DNA from: JBAVVD01 sp049697115
GTDB lineage: Bacteria; Acidobacteriota; Aminicenantia; Aminicenantales; UBA4085
Direction of reading: 5' to 3'
Assembly: GCA_049697115.1 (NCBI GenBank)
Contig: JBAVVD010000035.1
Span: forward strand, 7,255 to 71,254
Length of the DNA: 64,000 nucleotides
The notes below the pieces were generated by a model that was not told the origin of the DNA, searched no databases, and worked only from the letters and a program-made list of their open reading frames with translations. The stretch's first letter is position 1, and the number at the start of each line of letters is the position of its first letter. Positions 24,579 through 33,027 of this stretch are shown here, in pieces. The translations under genes were made by a program, and so were the position numbers.

Positions 24579-25969
24579 TGGCCATCCAACTATCCAGGAG
24601 AATTGAAAAGACGGTCGAAGAATTCGATGTCCGCGAGCTGACACCCCAGGAAATTGTTACGGAGTTGGACAAATACATCATCGGTCAGAAAGCGGCCAAG
24701 AAAGCCGTGGCCATCGCCCTCCGAAACAGGTACCGCCGCCGCCGCGTACCGCCTGAACTGGCTGACGAGATTGCTCCCAAGAACATCCTCATGATCGGCC
24801 CCACAGGGGTAGGGAAAACCGAGATATCCCGCCGCTTGGCCAAGCTCACTTCATCTCCTTTCTCAAAGATCGAAGCCAGTAAGTTCACCGAGGTCGGCTA
24901 TGTGGGCAGGGATGTGGAATCCATGATCAGGGATCTGGTCCGGATTTCCGTGGATATCGTCAAGCAGGAAAAAATTGGGGAGATCCGAGAAAAAGCCGAA
25001 TTTAACGCAGAAGAAAAACTGCTGGATTTGCTCCTTCCGCCGTTAAGGCGAAAGGACAACTCCATGACGGATGAAGACCACAATCGGTTTCAGGAGACGA
25101 GAGAGAAACTGAGAAAGCAGCTGCGGGAGGGGTATCTGGATGAAAAAACGGTCGAGGTTGAAGTTAAAGAAAAAATGAGCTCTCCTTTTGAGATATTTTC
25201 CAACACGGGAGTGGAGGAAATCGGCATCCATATTCAGGAGATCATACCCGGCTTTCTGGGAGGGAAGCCCAAGAAGCGCAAAGTCAAGATCAAGGAAGCG
25301 AAAGAATATTTACTGGATGACGAGCAGAAGCGATTGATCGACATGGACCAGGTGGCTCGGCTGGCCGTGGAAAGGGTAGAACATTCGGGAATCATCTTTC
25401 TGGACGAGCTCGACAAGATTGCCGGCCGCGAGTCCGGCCACGGCCCGGAGGTCAGCCGTGAAGGTGTGCAGCGCGACCTCCTCCCCATCATCGAGGGAAC
25501 GACGGTCAGCACCAGATACGGACTTGTGAAAACGGACCATATTCTCTTCATCGGCGCCGGTGCTTTTAATGTGGCCAAACCTTCGGATTTAATCCCCGAG
25601 CTCCAGGGACGGTTCCCGATTCGCGTTGAACTTTCTTCCCTCAGTAAAGAAGACTTCGTCAAAATCCTTACCGAGCCGGAAAATGCCCTGATTAAACAGT
25701 ACAGAGCCCTTATGGAGACAGAGAATGTCCATGTGGATTTCACGCCGGATGCCGTCGATGAGATCGCTCAGATTGCCGAAGATGTCAACAGAGATTCCGA
25801 GGACATCGGCGCCCGCAGGCTCTACACGGTCATGGAGAAAGTCATGGAAGAAATTTCTTTTAAGGCGCCGAATATCAAGCAAAAAAATATTCCTATAGAT
25901 CGAAAATATGTCCAAGACCAGCTGAGAGATATCATCAAGGACCAGGATCTCAGACGCTTCATTCTTTAA
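24578..25969 (+). CDS. hslU: ATP-dependent protease HslVU, ATPase subunit
   Basis: HslU is the AAA+ unfoldase that caps HslV. The 463-residue protein has the N-terminal LTPQEIVTELDKYIIGQKAAKKAVA segment and Walker A GPTGVGKTEISRRLAKL near residues 70-85. The inserted I domain spans about residues 110-240, followed by Walker B GIIFLDELDKIAG (about 265) and the sensor region PELQGRFPIRVEL. The C-terminus ends DLRRFIL, the tail that docks into HslV. Its stop overlaps the following lipoprotein gene by one base (TAATG), which ties that gene to the operon. Confidence 0.97.
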   Translation: MAIQLSRRIEKTVEEFDVRELTPQEIVTELDKYIIGQKAAKKAVAIALRNRYRRRRVPPELADEIAPKNILMIGPTGVGKTEISRRLAKLTSSPFSKIEASKFTEVGYVGRDVESMIRDLVRISVDIVKQEKIGEIREKAEFNAEEKLLDLLLPPLRRKDNSMTDEDHNRFQETREKLRKQLREGYLDEKTVEVEVKEKMSSPFEIFSNTGVEEIGIHIQEIIPGFLGGKPKKRKVKIKEAKEYLLDDEQKRLIDMDQVARLAVERVEHSGIIFLDELDKIAGRESGHGPEVSREGVQRDLLPIIEGTTVSTRYGLVKTDHILFIGAGAFNVAKPSDLIPELQGRFPIRVELSSLSKEDFVKILTEPENALIKQYRALMETENVHVDFTPDAVDEIAQIAEDVNRDSEDIGARRLYTVMEKVMEEISFKAPNIKQKNIPIDRKYVQDQLRDIIKDQDLRRFIL

Positions 25970-27072
25970 TGAAAAAAAATTTATCTTTTCTGCTGGCGGC
26001 TCCTCTCCTGCTATTTTTTGCGGCCTGCGGGAAAAAAGGCCCGATCTATCCCCCTCTGGTTCTGATTCCCCAGCCTGTGGAAATCCTCAGGGTTTTCCAG
26101 AGAGGGGATAAAATTTTCCTCCAATGGGTGAATCCCACCGCCTATATCGATGGAAGGTCGCTCTCCGGTATTTCGCTGATTGAGGTCTGGGTTTATGAGG
26201 CCGCCGACTCGTCCTCCGAAGAAGCCCGGGCCATTCCAATTGAGGAATTCGAAAAAAAGGCCAGGCTTGCGGCGGTGATCAAGAAGGAAGAATTTTTAAC
26301 CTTCCGGAAAGAAGGCGGCCCGCCTGAAGGGGAATTTCAGTATGTTTTTCCTTTAACGGGAAAAAGCCTGGGGGGCTGCCAATGGGCCTTTGCCATCAGG
26401 GTGATGGATGCGGGAAAAAAGAAATCGGAGTTTTCAAGGATCATTGCCCTCAGGCCTCAGGCTCTCTCTCTTCCGCCTTTCCAGGTTGAGGCGGCCGTTT
26501 TCGAGGACAGGATCGAGCTCAAATGGGCGGCGCCTCAAGAAAATACGGACCGTTCCACTCCCGCGGCTGTGAAAGGCTACAACATCTACAGGGCCGAAGG
26601 AGAGAATATGCCCCGTCTCCTGAATTCGGCTCCGGTCAGTGATACCCAGCATGGCGACAAAGAGTTTCTTTTTGGAAGGAACTACCGCTACTTTATCCGG
26701 GCCTCGGCCTCGGAGTCTGCGCCGTATCTGGAGAGTGAAGATTCGGCGGTGATTGAGGTTTTGCCCAGAGACGTATTTGCGCCGGCTCCGCCTTCCGGAT
26801 TGGAGGCGGTCAGCAGCACCGGCCTTGTCACTCTTATCTGGGAAGCCAACAGAGAGAAGGACATTGCCGGATATAAAGTCTGGCGGAAAGAGGAAGGCCG
26901 GGACGCCTGCGTCCTCCTGACCCCTGAGCCGATCCTGGAGAACACATTCACGGATACAGCGGTTGAAAAGGGCCGAAGATATGAATATGCTATTACTGCC
27001 CTGGATCGCAGCGGCAATGAAAGCCAGAAGTCGGAACCTGTCGTTGAAATCACTGAAGATGAGGCTCCATGA
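25969..27072 (+). CDS. Lipoprotein with fibronectin type III domains
   Basis: The 367-residue protein starts with a lipoprotein signal (LLAAPLLLFFAAC, Cys20) directly followed by GKKGPIYPP. This CGxKGPxYxP motif matches the start of the LptM/YifL family that interacts with the LptD outer-membrane translocon. Beyond it lie at least two fibronectin type III-like modules, roughly residues 165-265 and 268-362; the second ends DTAVEKGRRYEYAITALDRSGNESQKSE. Function is not known. Placement after hslU (one-base overlap) and a four-base ATGA overlap with the next gene show translational coupling. A role in outer-membrane or surface protein assembly is inference from the N-terminal motif only. Confidence 0.75.
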   Translation: MKKNLSFLLAAPLLLFFAACGKKGPIYPPLVLIPQPVEILRVFQRGDKIFLQWVNPTAYIDGRSLSGISLIEVWVYEAADSSSEEARAIPIEEFEKKARLAAVIKKEEFLTFRKEGGPPEGEFQYVFPLTGKSLGGCQWAFAIRVMDAGKKKSEFSRIIALRPQALSLPPFQVEAAVFEDRIELKWAAPQENTDRSTPAAVKGYNIYRAEGENMPRLLNSAPVSDTQHGDKEFLFGRNYRYFIRASASESAPYLESEDSAVIEVLPRDVFAPAPPSGLEAVSSTGLVTLIWEANREKDIAGYKVWRKEEGRDACVLLTPEPILENTFTDTAVEKGRRYEYAITALDRSGNESQKSEPVVEITEDEAP

Positions 27073-27836
27073 AGATCTATCGATATAAACACAAGAAAAA
27101 AATGTTCTGTGGGATCCTCAAGGAAGAGATGCTGTTTCCTATTCAGGGCTCACCCTTTAGAAAGTTTAAAATTTCAGGCGAGGCGGTTCCCATCAGCGTG
27201 GTCATACTCCTTTCGCCCGTCAAGCCCACAAAAATCGTCGCTGTCGGCCTCAACTACAGAGACCATGCCATGGAGCGCGGAAGGGGCCTGCCTGCAGAGC
27301 CTCTCCTTTTTATTAAGCCTTCCACGTCCGTGATCGGGCCGCAGGATATCATCGTCTATCCCAAAATGTCCAAGAGAGTTGACTATGAAGGAGAGCTGGC
27401 TGTGGTCATCAAGAAAAGGGCTTACCTGTTGAATGACGATGAATGTGTGGAGAACTACATTCTGGGCTACACTTGTTTTAATGATGTGACCGCCCGTGAC
27501 CTTCAGGATAAGGATGGACAGTTCACCCGGGCGAAATCCTTTGACACATTTGCCGCCGTCGGGCCCTGCATTGTTACGGATATTGACGTCTCCAGTCTCT
27601 CCATCAAGACGTTTCTCAACGGGAAGCTGAGACAGTCGTCCAATACCAAGAATCTCATTTTTCCTATCCCTTTTCTGGTCCGGTTTATTTCCCAGATTAT
27701 GACGCTCAATCCCGGGGACATTATTACCACCGGCACGCCTGCCGGCATAGGTTCCATGCAGCCCGGAGACCGTGTGGATGTTCAGATCGAGGGTATCGGG
27801 ACTCTGTCCAACACCGTCATGAGCGTGCGGAGCTGA
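27069..27836 (+). CDS. Fumarylacetoacetate hydrolase family protein
   Basis: The 255-residue enzyme has the FAH fold. The N-terminal part is short, and the catalytic domain begins KIVAVGLNYRDHAMERG near residue 58. Metal ligands are seen in DYEGELAVVIKKRAY (Glu pair) and the later FNDVTARDLQ Asp; other signatures are RAKSFDTFAAVGP and the C-terminal TTGTPAGIGSMQPGD. Related enzymes hydrolyse acylpyruvates, 2-oxo-hepta-enedioates or fumarylpyruvate, so the substrate is uncertain. The start ATG overlaps the previous stop (ATGA). It lies upstream of an aldolase and a carboxylase operon, but no specific pathway is evident. Confidence 0.9.
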   Translation: MKIYRYKHKKKMFCGILKEEMLFPIQGSPFRKFKISGEAVPISVVILLSPVKPTKIVAVGLNYRDHAMERGRGLPAEPLLFIKPSTSVIGPQDIIVYPKMSKRVDYEGELAVVIKKRAYLLNDDECVENYILGYTCFNDVTARDLQDKDGQFTRAKSFDTFAAVGPCIVTDIDVSSLSIKTFLNGKLRQSSNTKNLIFPIPFLVRFISQIMTLNPGDIITTGTPAGIGSMQPGDRVDVQIEGIGTLSNTVMSVRS

Positions 27837-27896
27837 AAAAGAAATCCAGAAGAAAAATTTGGAATAGAGTGAGGAAAAATTTAGAGGGAGGAGAAA

Positions 27897-28541
27897 ATGA
27901 AATTTTTCCTGGATACAGCGAACCTGAATGAGATTAAAGAAGCGGCCGGCTGGGGGATTTTAGACGGGGTCACGACCAATCCTTCTCTGGTGGCCAAAGA
28001 GAATATGAATTTTGAAACGCTGGTCAAGAGCATCTGCAAAATCGTCCCTGGACCGGTCAGTGTGGAATGCGTGTCCGAAGATTATGAGGGCATCATTCAA
28101 GAAGCCGTAAAGCTCAGAAATCTTGCGGATAACATCGCCGTCAAAATTCCGATTACTTTGAATGGCCTTCAGGCCACCAGATTTCTATCCAAAGAAAAGA
28201 TCATGGTCAACACCACCTTGGTCTTCTCCGCCACCCAGGCCTTGCTCGCGGCTAAAGCCGGAGCCAGGTTCGTCAGCCCCTTCATCGGCCGCCTGGACGA
28301 TATCTCCCATGAAGGAATGGATCTGATTGCGGACATTATGACCATTTTCGACAACTACGGCTTTGAAACGGAAGTCATCGTGGCCAGCATCCGCCATCCC
28401 CGCCATGTGGTTGAAGCGGCTCTGATCGGAGCGGATATCGCCACCATTCCCTTCGCCGTCCTGGAAAAGCTGGTCAAGCATCCTCTGACGGATATCGGCA
28501 TGGCCAGATTCTTGAAGGATTGGGGAAAGGTCAAGAAATAA
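27897..28541 (+). CDS. fsa: Fructose-6-phosphate aldolase / transaldolase (TalC/Fsa type)
   Basis: A small class I aldolase of the TalC family, 214 residues, typical of the family. It starts MKFFLDTANLNEIKEAAGWG, has the GVTTNPSLVAKE loop, and the Schiff-base lysine is in NIAVKIPIT (about residue 85). The rest follows the family: VNTTLVFSATQALLAAKAGA, SPFIGRLDDI and ASIRHPRHV. It either interconverts sedoheptulose 7-phosphate and fructose 6-phosphate or cleaves fructose 6-phosphate; sequence alone cannot decide. It has a strong ribosome site (GGGAGGAGAAA-ATG). The carboxylase beta gene follows after 23 bases. Confidence 0.92.
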   Translation: MKFFLDTANLNEIKEAAGWGILDGVTTNPSLVAKENMNFETLVKSICKIVPGPVSVECVSEDYEGIIQEAVKLRNLADNIAVKIPITLNGLQATRFLSKEKIMVNTTLVFSATQALLAAKAGARFVSPFIGRLDDISHEGMDLIADIMTIFDNYGFETEVIVASIRHPRHVVEAALIGADIATIPFAVLEKLVKHPLTDIGMARFLKDWGKVKK

Positions 28542-28564
28542 AAATATAGGGGGAGCGGACACCC

Positions 28565-30115
28565 ATGACCATCGAGAAAAAAATCAACGATTTAAAACAA
28601 AAAGTCCAATCGGCTGAACTCGGTGGCGGCGAAGAGAGAATCAAAAAACAGCACAAGGCCGGAAAACTCACGGCCCGGGAGCGGATCCGTTTTCTCCTGG
28701 ACGAGGGCTCTTTCCAGGAAATGGACAAACTGGTCGTTCATCACTGCACGGACTTCGAGATGGAGAAAAAGAGAATCTACGGGGACGGCGTTGTCTCGGG
28801 CCACGGCCGGATTGACGGCCGGACCGTATTTATCTTTGCCCAGGATTTTACCGTGTTCGGCGGCTCTTTGAGTGAAGCCAATGCGGCCAAGATCGTTAAA
28901 ATCATGGACCTGGCCATGAAAATGGGCGTTCCTGTCATCGGCCTGAACGATTCGGGAGGAGCAAGGATCCAGGAAGGAGTGGCCAGCCTCGGCGGGTATG
29001 CCGATATCTTTCTGAGAAATGTCCTGGCATCGGGCGTTGTGCCTCAGATCTCGGCCGTTATGGGTCCCTGCGCGGGCGGCGCTGTCTATTCTCCGGCGAT
29101 TACCGACTTCATCATCATGACCAAAGAAATCAGCAACATGTTCATCACCGGACCTGAAGTCATTAAGGCCGTCACCCATGAAGAGGTGACCATGGAGGAG
29201 CTGGGTGGGGCCGAAACTCATAACACCCTGAGCGGGATGGCCCATTTTGCCGCGGAAAACGAAGAACATGCCCTGACATTGATCAGGGAGCTCCTTTCCT
29301 ATATGCCCAATAACAATATGGAAGACCCGCCGGAGAAGGAAACTTCTGATCCCGAAGACAGGGCCGGCGAGGCCCTCAACCGGATCGTCCCTGATGACCC
29401 CAATCAGCCCTATGATATCCGGAGGATTATCAAAGAAGTCCTCGATGACAATTATTTTCTGGAAGTGCAGGCCGAGTATGCCAGGAACATCGTCGTTGGC
29501 TTCGGGCGGCTCAGCGGAAAGTCCGTCGGCGTGGTGGCCAACCAGCCCGACCACCTGGCCGGCGCCCTGGATATCAATGCCTCGGATAAGGGAGCGCGCT
29601 TTGTCCGCTTCTGTGATGCGTTCAATATTCCCCTGATCACTTTTGAAGATGTCCCCGGCTTTCTGCCCGGCGTGGCCCAGGAACACGGCGGAATCATCCG
29701 CCACGGCGCCAAGCTGCTCTATGCTTTTGCCGAGGCCACTGTCCCGAAAATTACAGTGATCACACGCAAGGCATACGGCGGGGCCTACTGCGTTATGGCC
29801 TCCAAGCACATCCGTGCCGACATCAATTTTGCCTATCCCACGGCCGAGATTGCAGTTATGGGGCCGGAAGGAGCGGTAAAAATCGTCTACAAGCGGGAGC
29901 TCGACAGCGCCAAAGACCCGAAAAAGGTCCAGGAAGTCAAAGTTGAAGAATTTCGCGAGAAATTCGCCAGCCCCTATATTGCCTGCCAGAAGGGATATCT
30001 GGACGAGGTCATCGAGCCGAAATTCACGAGGCCCAAGCTCATTGCCGCCCTGCGGATGCTCGAGAATAAAAGAGACAAGAACCCGCCCAAAAAGCACGGC
30101 AACATTCCGCTGTAA
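28565..30115 (+). CDS. pccB: Acyl-CoA carboxylase carboxyltransferase subunit (PccB/MmdA type)
   Basis: This is the carboxyltransferase that moves CO2 from biotin to an acyl-CoA, probably propionyl-CoA, giving methylmalonyl-CoA. The 516-residue protein begins with the usual helical lead (KQHKAGKLTARERIRFLLDEGSF). The acyl-CoA oxyanion region is seen in GLNDSGGARIQEGV and GPCAGGAVYSPAITD, and the biotin-side glycine pair in TRKAYGGAYCVM. The C-terminus has YPTAEIAVMGPEGAV. The sequence matches the fused N+C carboxyltransferase layout rather than the split AccA/AccD acetyl-CoA enzyme. It could also serve a methylmalonyl-CoA decarboxylase, but no membrane beta subunit is nearby. The biotin carboxylase and biotinyl subunits follow. 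Confidence 0.93.
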   Translation: MTIEKKINDLKQKVQSAELGGGEERIKKQHKAGKLTARERIRFLLDEGSFQEMDKLVVHHCTDFEMEKKRIYGDGVVSGHGRIDGRTVFIFAQDFTVFGGSLSEANAAKIVKIMDLAMKMGVPVIGLNDSGGARIQEGVASLGGYADIFLRNVLASGVVPQISAVMGPCAGGAVYSPAITDFIIMTKEISNMFITGPEVIKAVTHEEVTMEELGGAETHNTLSGMAHFAAENEEHALTLIRELLSYMPNNNMEDPPEKETSDPEDRAGEALNRIVPDDPNQPYDIRRIIKEVLDDNYFLEVQAEYARNIVVGFGRLSGKSVGVVANQPDHLAGALDINASDKGARFVRFCDAFNIPLITFEDVPGFLPGVAQEHGGIIRHGAKLLYAFAEATVPKITVITRKAYGGAYCVMASKHIRADINFAYPTAEIAVMGPEGAVKIVYKRELDSAKDPKKVQEVKVEEFREKFASPYIACQKGYLDEVIEPKFTRPKLIAALRMLENKRDKNPPKKHGNIPL

Positions 30116-30161
30116 AGCCTGAGTTTTATTCCTCTCCTCGATTTTGAGTTGGACTTGATTA

Positions 30162-30190
30162 TTGACGTGCAAATTCGCTATTGTTATGAG
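30162..30190 (+). promoter_or_regulatory. Possible internal promoter before the biotin carboxylase gene
   Basis: TTGACG (30162-30167), 17-base spacer, TATGAG (30185-30190), about 32 bases before the GTG start. The 106-base gap between pccB and the biotin carboxylase gene makes a separate start point plausible. Confidence 0.3.
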
Positions 30191-30221
30191 ATAGCCGGAT
30201 AATGGACAGAGTGAGCTGAAA

Positions 30222-31724
30222 GTGTTCAGGAAGATATTAATCGCCAACAGGGGCGAGATCGCTGTCCGGGTCATCCGCGCCTGCCGGGAAATGGGCATCA
30301 CTCCTGTGGCCGTCTACTCGGAAGTCGACCGGAGCGCCCTCCATGTCCGGCTGGCCGAGGAGGCCTATTGTATCGGAGAGGCCAGGCCTTCCGAAAGTTA
30401 TCTCCACATTGAAAAGATGATCCGCGTGGCCAAACAGTGCGGTGCCGAGGCCATTCATCCGGGCTACGGATTCCTGGCCGAGAACGTCAAGCTTGTCCGC
30501 CGATGCGAAGAAGAAGGCATCGTGTTCATCGGTCCTCCCTCATACCCGATGGAGGTCATGGGGACAAAGACGACCTCCCGGCAGAAGATGCGGGACGCCG
30601 GCGTTCCGATCATTCCCGGCACGGTTGAGCCAGTCAGAGATAAGAAGACTCTTGTCGAGCAGGCCGAGAAAGTCGGTTTTCCCCTTCTCCTCAAAGCCTC
30701 GGCCGGCGGAGGGGGGAAAGGGCTGAGACTCGTCACGCGGAAAGCGGATCTTTTCTCCGCGTTCGAGCTGGCCCGTTCCGAATCCCTTTCCAGCTTTGAC
30801 GATGCCTCGATCTACATCGAAAAATACATCGAAAAGCCCCACCACATCGAAATACAAATCCTGGCCGACAACGACGGAAACTTCGTCTATCTGGGCGAAC
30901 GCGAGTGTTCCATCCAGAGGCGGTACCAGAAGGTCATCGAGGAAACGCCCTCGCCTTTTTTGGATGAGAAAACCCGCCGGAAAATGGGAGAGATCGCCGT
31001 CCAGGCGGCGGAGAGCATCGGCTACAGGAATGCCGGCACCGTCGAGTTTGTCGTGGACAAGGATAAAAATTTCTATTTCCTTGAAATGAACACCCGTCTC
31101 CAGGTGGAACATCCGATTACCGAGATGGTCACCGGCATCGACCTGGTCAAGTGCCAGATTGAAATTGCCGCCGGCCTACCGCTGAGCTTTCGCCAGGAGG
31201 ATATTGAACCCCGGGGAGCGGCTATTGAGTGCCGGATTTATGCCGAAGATCCCGACAATGACTTCATGCCCACTCCGGGAAAAATCCTCCATCTCCATGC
31301 GCCTTCCGGAGGACTGGGTGTGCGGCGCGACACAGGAGTCTATGAGGGCTTTACGGTTCCTCTGGAATATGACCCCCTGCTTTCCAAGCTTATCACCTGG
31401 GGAAGGACGAGGGAGGAGGCCATCCAGCGCATGCTCCGGGCTCTCTCCGAATACCAGGTATACGGAATCAAAACCACTATCCCGTTCTTTAAGCGGATTC
31501 TCATCCATCCCGACTTTCAAGCAGGCCGGTACAACACTCATTTTATCGCTGACCTGGGAAAGAAGAAGGAAAAGGAAGAGCCCGGATTGAAAGAAGTCGC
31601 CCTCATCGTGGCGGGAATTAAAAGCTATCGGGACAGCCGTGAGGCTCCCCGGCAAACCGGTTCCGTTAAGGGAAGCGGCTGGAAAATTCAGGGAAGAATC
31701 CAGAATTTCATGAACAGGCTTTAG
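30222..31724 (+). CDS. accC: Biotin carboxylase subunit of acyl-CoA carboxylase
   Basis: It carboxylates the biotin of the carrier protein with ATP and bicarbonate. The 500-residue protein is a little longer than the usual 450. Its ATP-grasp fold is clear: FRKILIANRGEIAVRVIRACREMG, HPGYGFLAEN, KASAGGGGKGLRLV (glycine-rich loop, about residue 160), GERECSIQRRYQKVIEE and FLEMNTRLQVEHPITEMVTG. The C-terminal ~50 residues (KKKEKEEPGLKEVALIVAG onward) extend beyond the standard domain and may act as a linker to the biotinyl subunit. It begins with GTG. It ends one base before the biotinyl gene. Confidence 0.95.
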   Translation: MFRKILIANRGEIAVRVIRACREMGITPVAVYSEVDRSALHVRLAEEAYCIGEARPSESYLHIEKMIRVAKQCGAEAIHPGYGFLAENVKLVRRCEEEGIVFIGPPSYPMEVMGTKTTSRQKMRDAGVPIIPGTVEPVRDKKTLVEQAEKVGFPLLLKASAGGGGKGLRLVTRKADLFSAFELARSESLSSFDDASIYIEKYIEKPHHIEIQILADNDGNFVYLGERECSIQRRYQKVIEETPSPFLDEKTRRKMGEIAVQAAESIGYRNAGTVEFVVDKDKNFYFLEMNTRLQVEHPITEMVTGIDLVKCQIEIAAGLPLSFRQEDIEPRGAAIECRIYAEDPDNDFMPTPGKILHLHAPSGGLGVRRDTGVYEGFTVPLEYDPLLSKLITWGRTREEAIQRMLRALSEYQVYGIKTTIPFFKRILIHPDFQAGRYNTHFIADLGKKKEKEEPGLKEVALIVAGIKSYRDSREAPRQTGSVKGSGWKIQGRIQNFMNRL

Positions 31725-31725
31725 G

Positions 31726-32217
31726 ATGAATCTTGTTTTCTGGCACGGACAAAAAGAGGTCCGGCTGAATCTCGAGGAAAAAGACAGAAACGCTTTCCAG
31801 GTCTCTCTCGGGAAGAAAAAATACAATGTGACGGTTGAGTTTCTCAGCCCGAAAGAGCTCCTTCTCAACATGGATGGCAAGGTTTATAACATCATCATCA
31901 ATGCCAACCTCCATTCGTATTCTGTTTTCGTGAATGAGCGGTTTTTTAACATCGAGAAGAAGTCCGCCCAGAGGATTCTCAAAGAGAAGAGAGGAACACT
32001 TCGGAAAAAAGCCATTCAAACATCCATGCCGGGAAGAATCGTCAGGATTCTGGTCATGGAAGGGGAGCGCGTGGATAAAGGACAGGCTGTTCTGGTCCTG
32101 GAAGCGATGAAGATGCAGAATGAAATTAAATCTCCCCAGGCGGGGAAAGTCATTGAGCTGGGCCTCAAACCCGGCGACTATGTCGAAGCCGGAGCCGTCC
32201 TTTTTTCCGTGGAATAG
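31726..32217 (+). CDS. Biotinyl (carrier) subunit of acyl-CoA carboxylase
   Basis: The 163-residue protein carries biotin between the carboxylase and carboxyltransferase sites. The first ~95 residues form a domain resembling the BT/linker region of propionyl-CoA carboxylase alpha chains (FQVSLGKKKYNVTVEFLS). The C-terminal ~70 residues are the lipoyl/biotinyl hammerhead with the biotin lysine in VLEAMKMQNEIKSPQ (about residue 128). Together with the two previous genes it makes a complete three-protein carboxylase. The start follows the biotin carboxylase stop by one base. Confidence 0.92.
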   Translation: MNLVFWHGQKEVRLNLEEKDRNAFQVSLGKKKYNVTVEFLSPKELLLNMDGKVYNIIINANLHSYSVFVNERFFNIEKKSAQRILKEKRGTLRKKAIQTSMPGRIVRILVMEGERVDKGQAVLVLEAMKMQNEIKSPQAGKVIELGLKPGDYVEAGAVLFSVE

Positions 32218-32281
32218 AGATCTTGAGTGCTATTTTCGGTGGACACAATCCACATAATAGATTCCGATTCGCTTGATTATA

Positions 32282-32956
32282 ATGAAGGTGTCTCTAATAA
32301 GGAAGATAGAAATTCTCCTGATTTTATCCATCCTGGTCACGGGCCCTCTTCAGGGTCTAAACAAGATCACAATTTGTTGTGCGGGAGACAGTTTGATGCG
32401 CCCTGTGCCCCTGCATTTAAGGGAAATGGTCAGAAATTCAAAAACGCTTTTTTTTATCGAGAATTGGTCCCTCGGAGGTTTAAGCACCGAGTCGTATCAG
32501 GAGTTTTTCCGGCTGCACCAGGGGCGCTGGAAAAAAGTCAAGCCGGATTTTATCCTCATTCAATTGGGCACCAATGATGTCACTCCGTTACTCCAGGGGA
32601 AGTATGATTTAGCCAAATTCAAGCAAAATTTGCAGACCATCGTCAAAAATTTTAAAAAATTCCAGTCGAGTCAGAAAAAACCTCCCAGAATTTTGATAGC
32701 TAGTATCCCCCTTCTTTCTGGAGGGGTCGCTGCGAAGGGAAAAAATAGATTAGTCCGGAAATCCATAAATCCGGCCATCAAAAAAGTCGCACGCAAAGAA
32801 AATTTGAGCGTTGTCGACAATTGCTCAATTTTAATGAAAAAACCCGGATGGTACGAGATCGACGGAGCTCATCCGAATCCGAGGGGCGAAATCGCCCTGG
32901 CGAGAAATTGGCTCAACGGGATAAAAAAAGAACTCCGACTGCGACATAGGCGATAA
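32282..32956 (+). CDS. Exported SGNH/GDSL-family hydrolase
   Basis: About 224 residues. The N-terminus has a signal-peptide-like hydrophobic stretch (IRKIEILLILSILVTGPLQG). The SGNH blocks are present: CCAGDSLMR (nucleophile Ser), NWSLGGLST (Gly block), IQLGTNDVT (Asn block) and EIDGAHPNPRGE (Asp-His pair). The protein should be an esterase or lipase-like hydrolase acting on acylated sugars or lipids; the substrate cannot be told. ATG 32282 is preferred over TTG 32273. It stands alone between the carboxylase operon and the kinase gene. Confidence 0.85.
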   Translation: MKVSLIRKIEILLILSILVTGPLQGLNKITICCAGDSLMRPVPLHLREMVRNSKTLFFIENWSLGGLSTESYQEFFRLHQGRWKKVKPDFILIQLGTNDVTPLLQGKYDLAKFKQNLQTIVKNFKKFQSSQKKPPRILIASIPLLSGGVAAKGKNRLVRKSINPAIKKVARKENLSVVDNCSILMKKPGWYEIDGAHPNPRGEIALARNWLNGIKKELRLRHRR

Positions 32957-33027
32957 ATTCCAGATAAATCATTTGACTATTCATCCAGTAAATATTAATT
33001 TATCTGGCATGCGGGGAAGGATGGGCT

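Noticed and set aside
28592..30301. 569-codon open frame opposite pccB
   Set aside because: It is the mirror of a well-conserved carboxyltransferase gene; the translated sequence is low in family signatures and rich in Gly, His and Asp as expected for antisense of a GC-rich gene.
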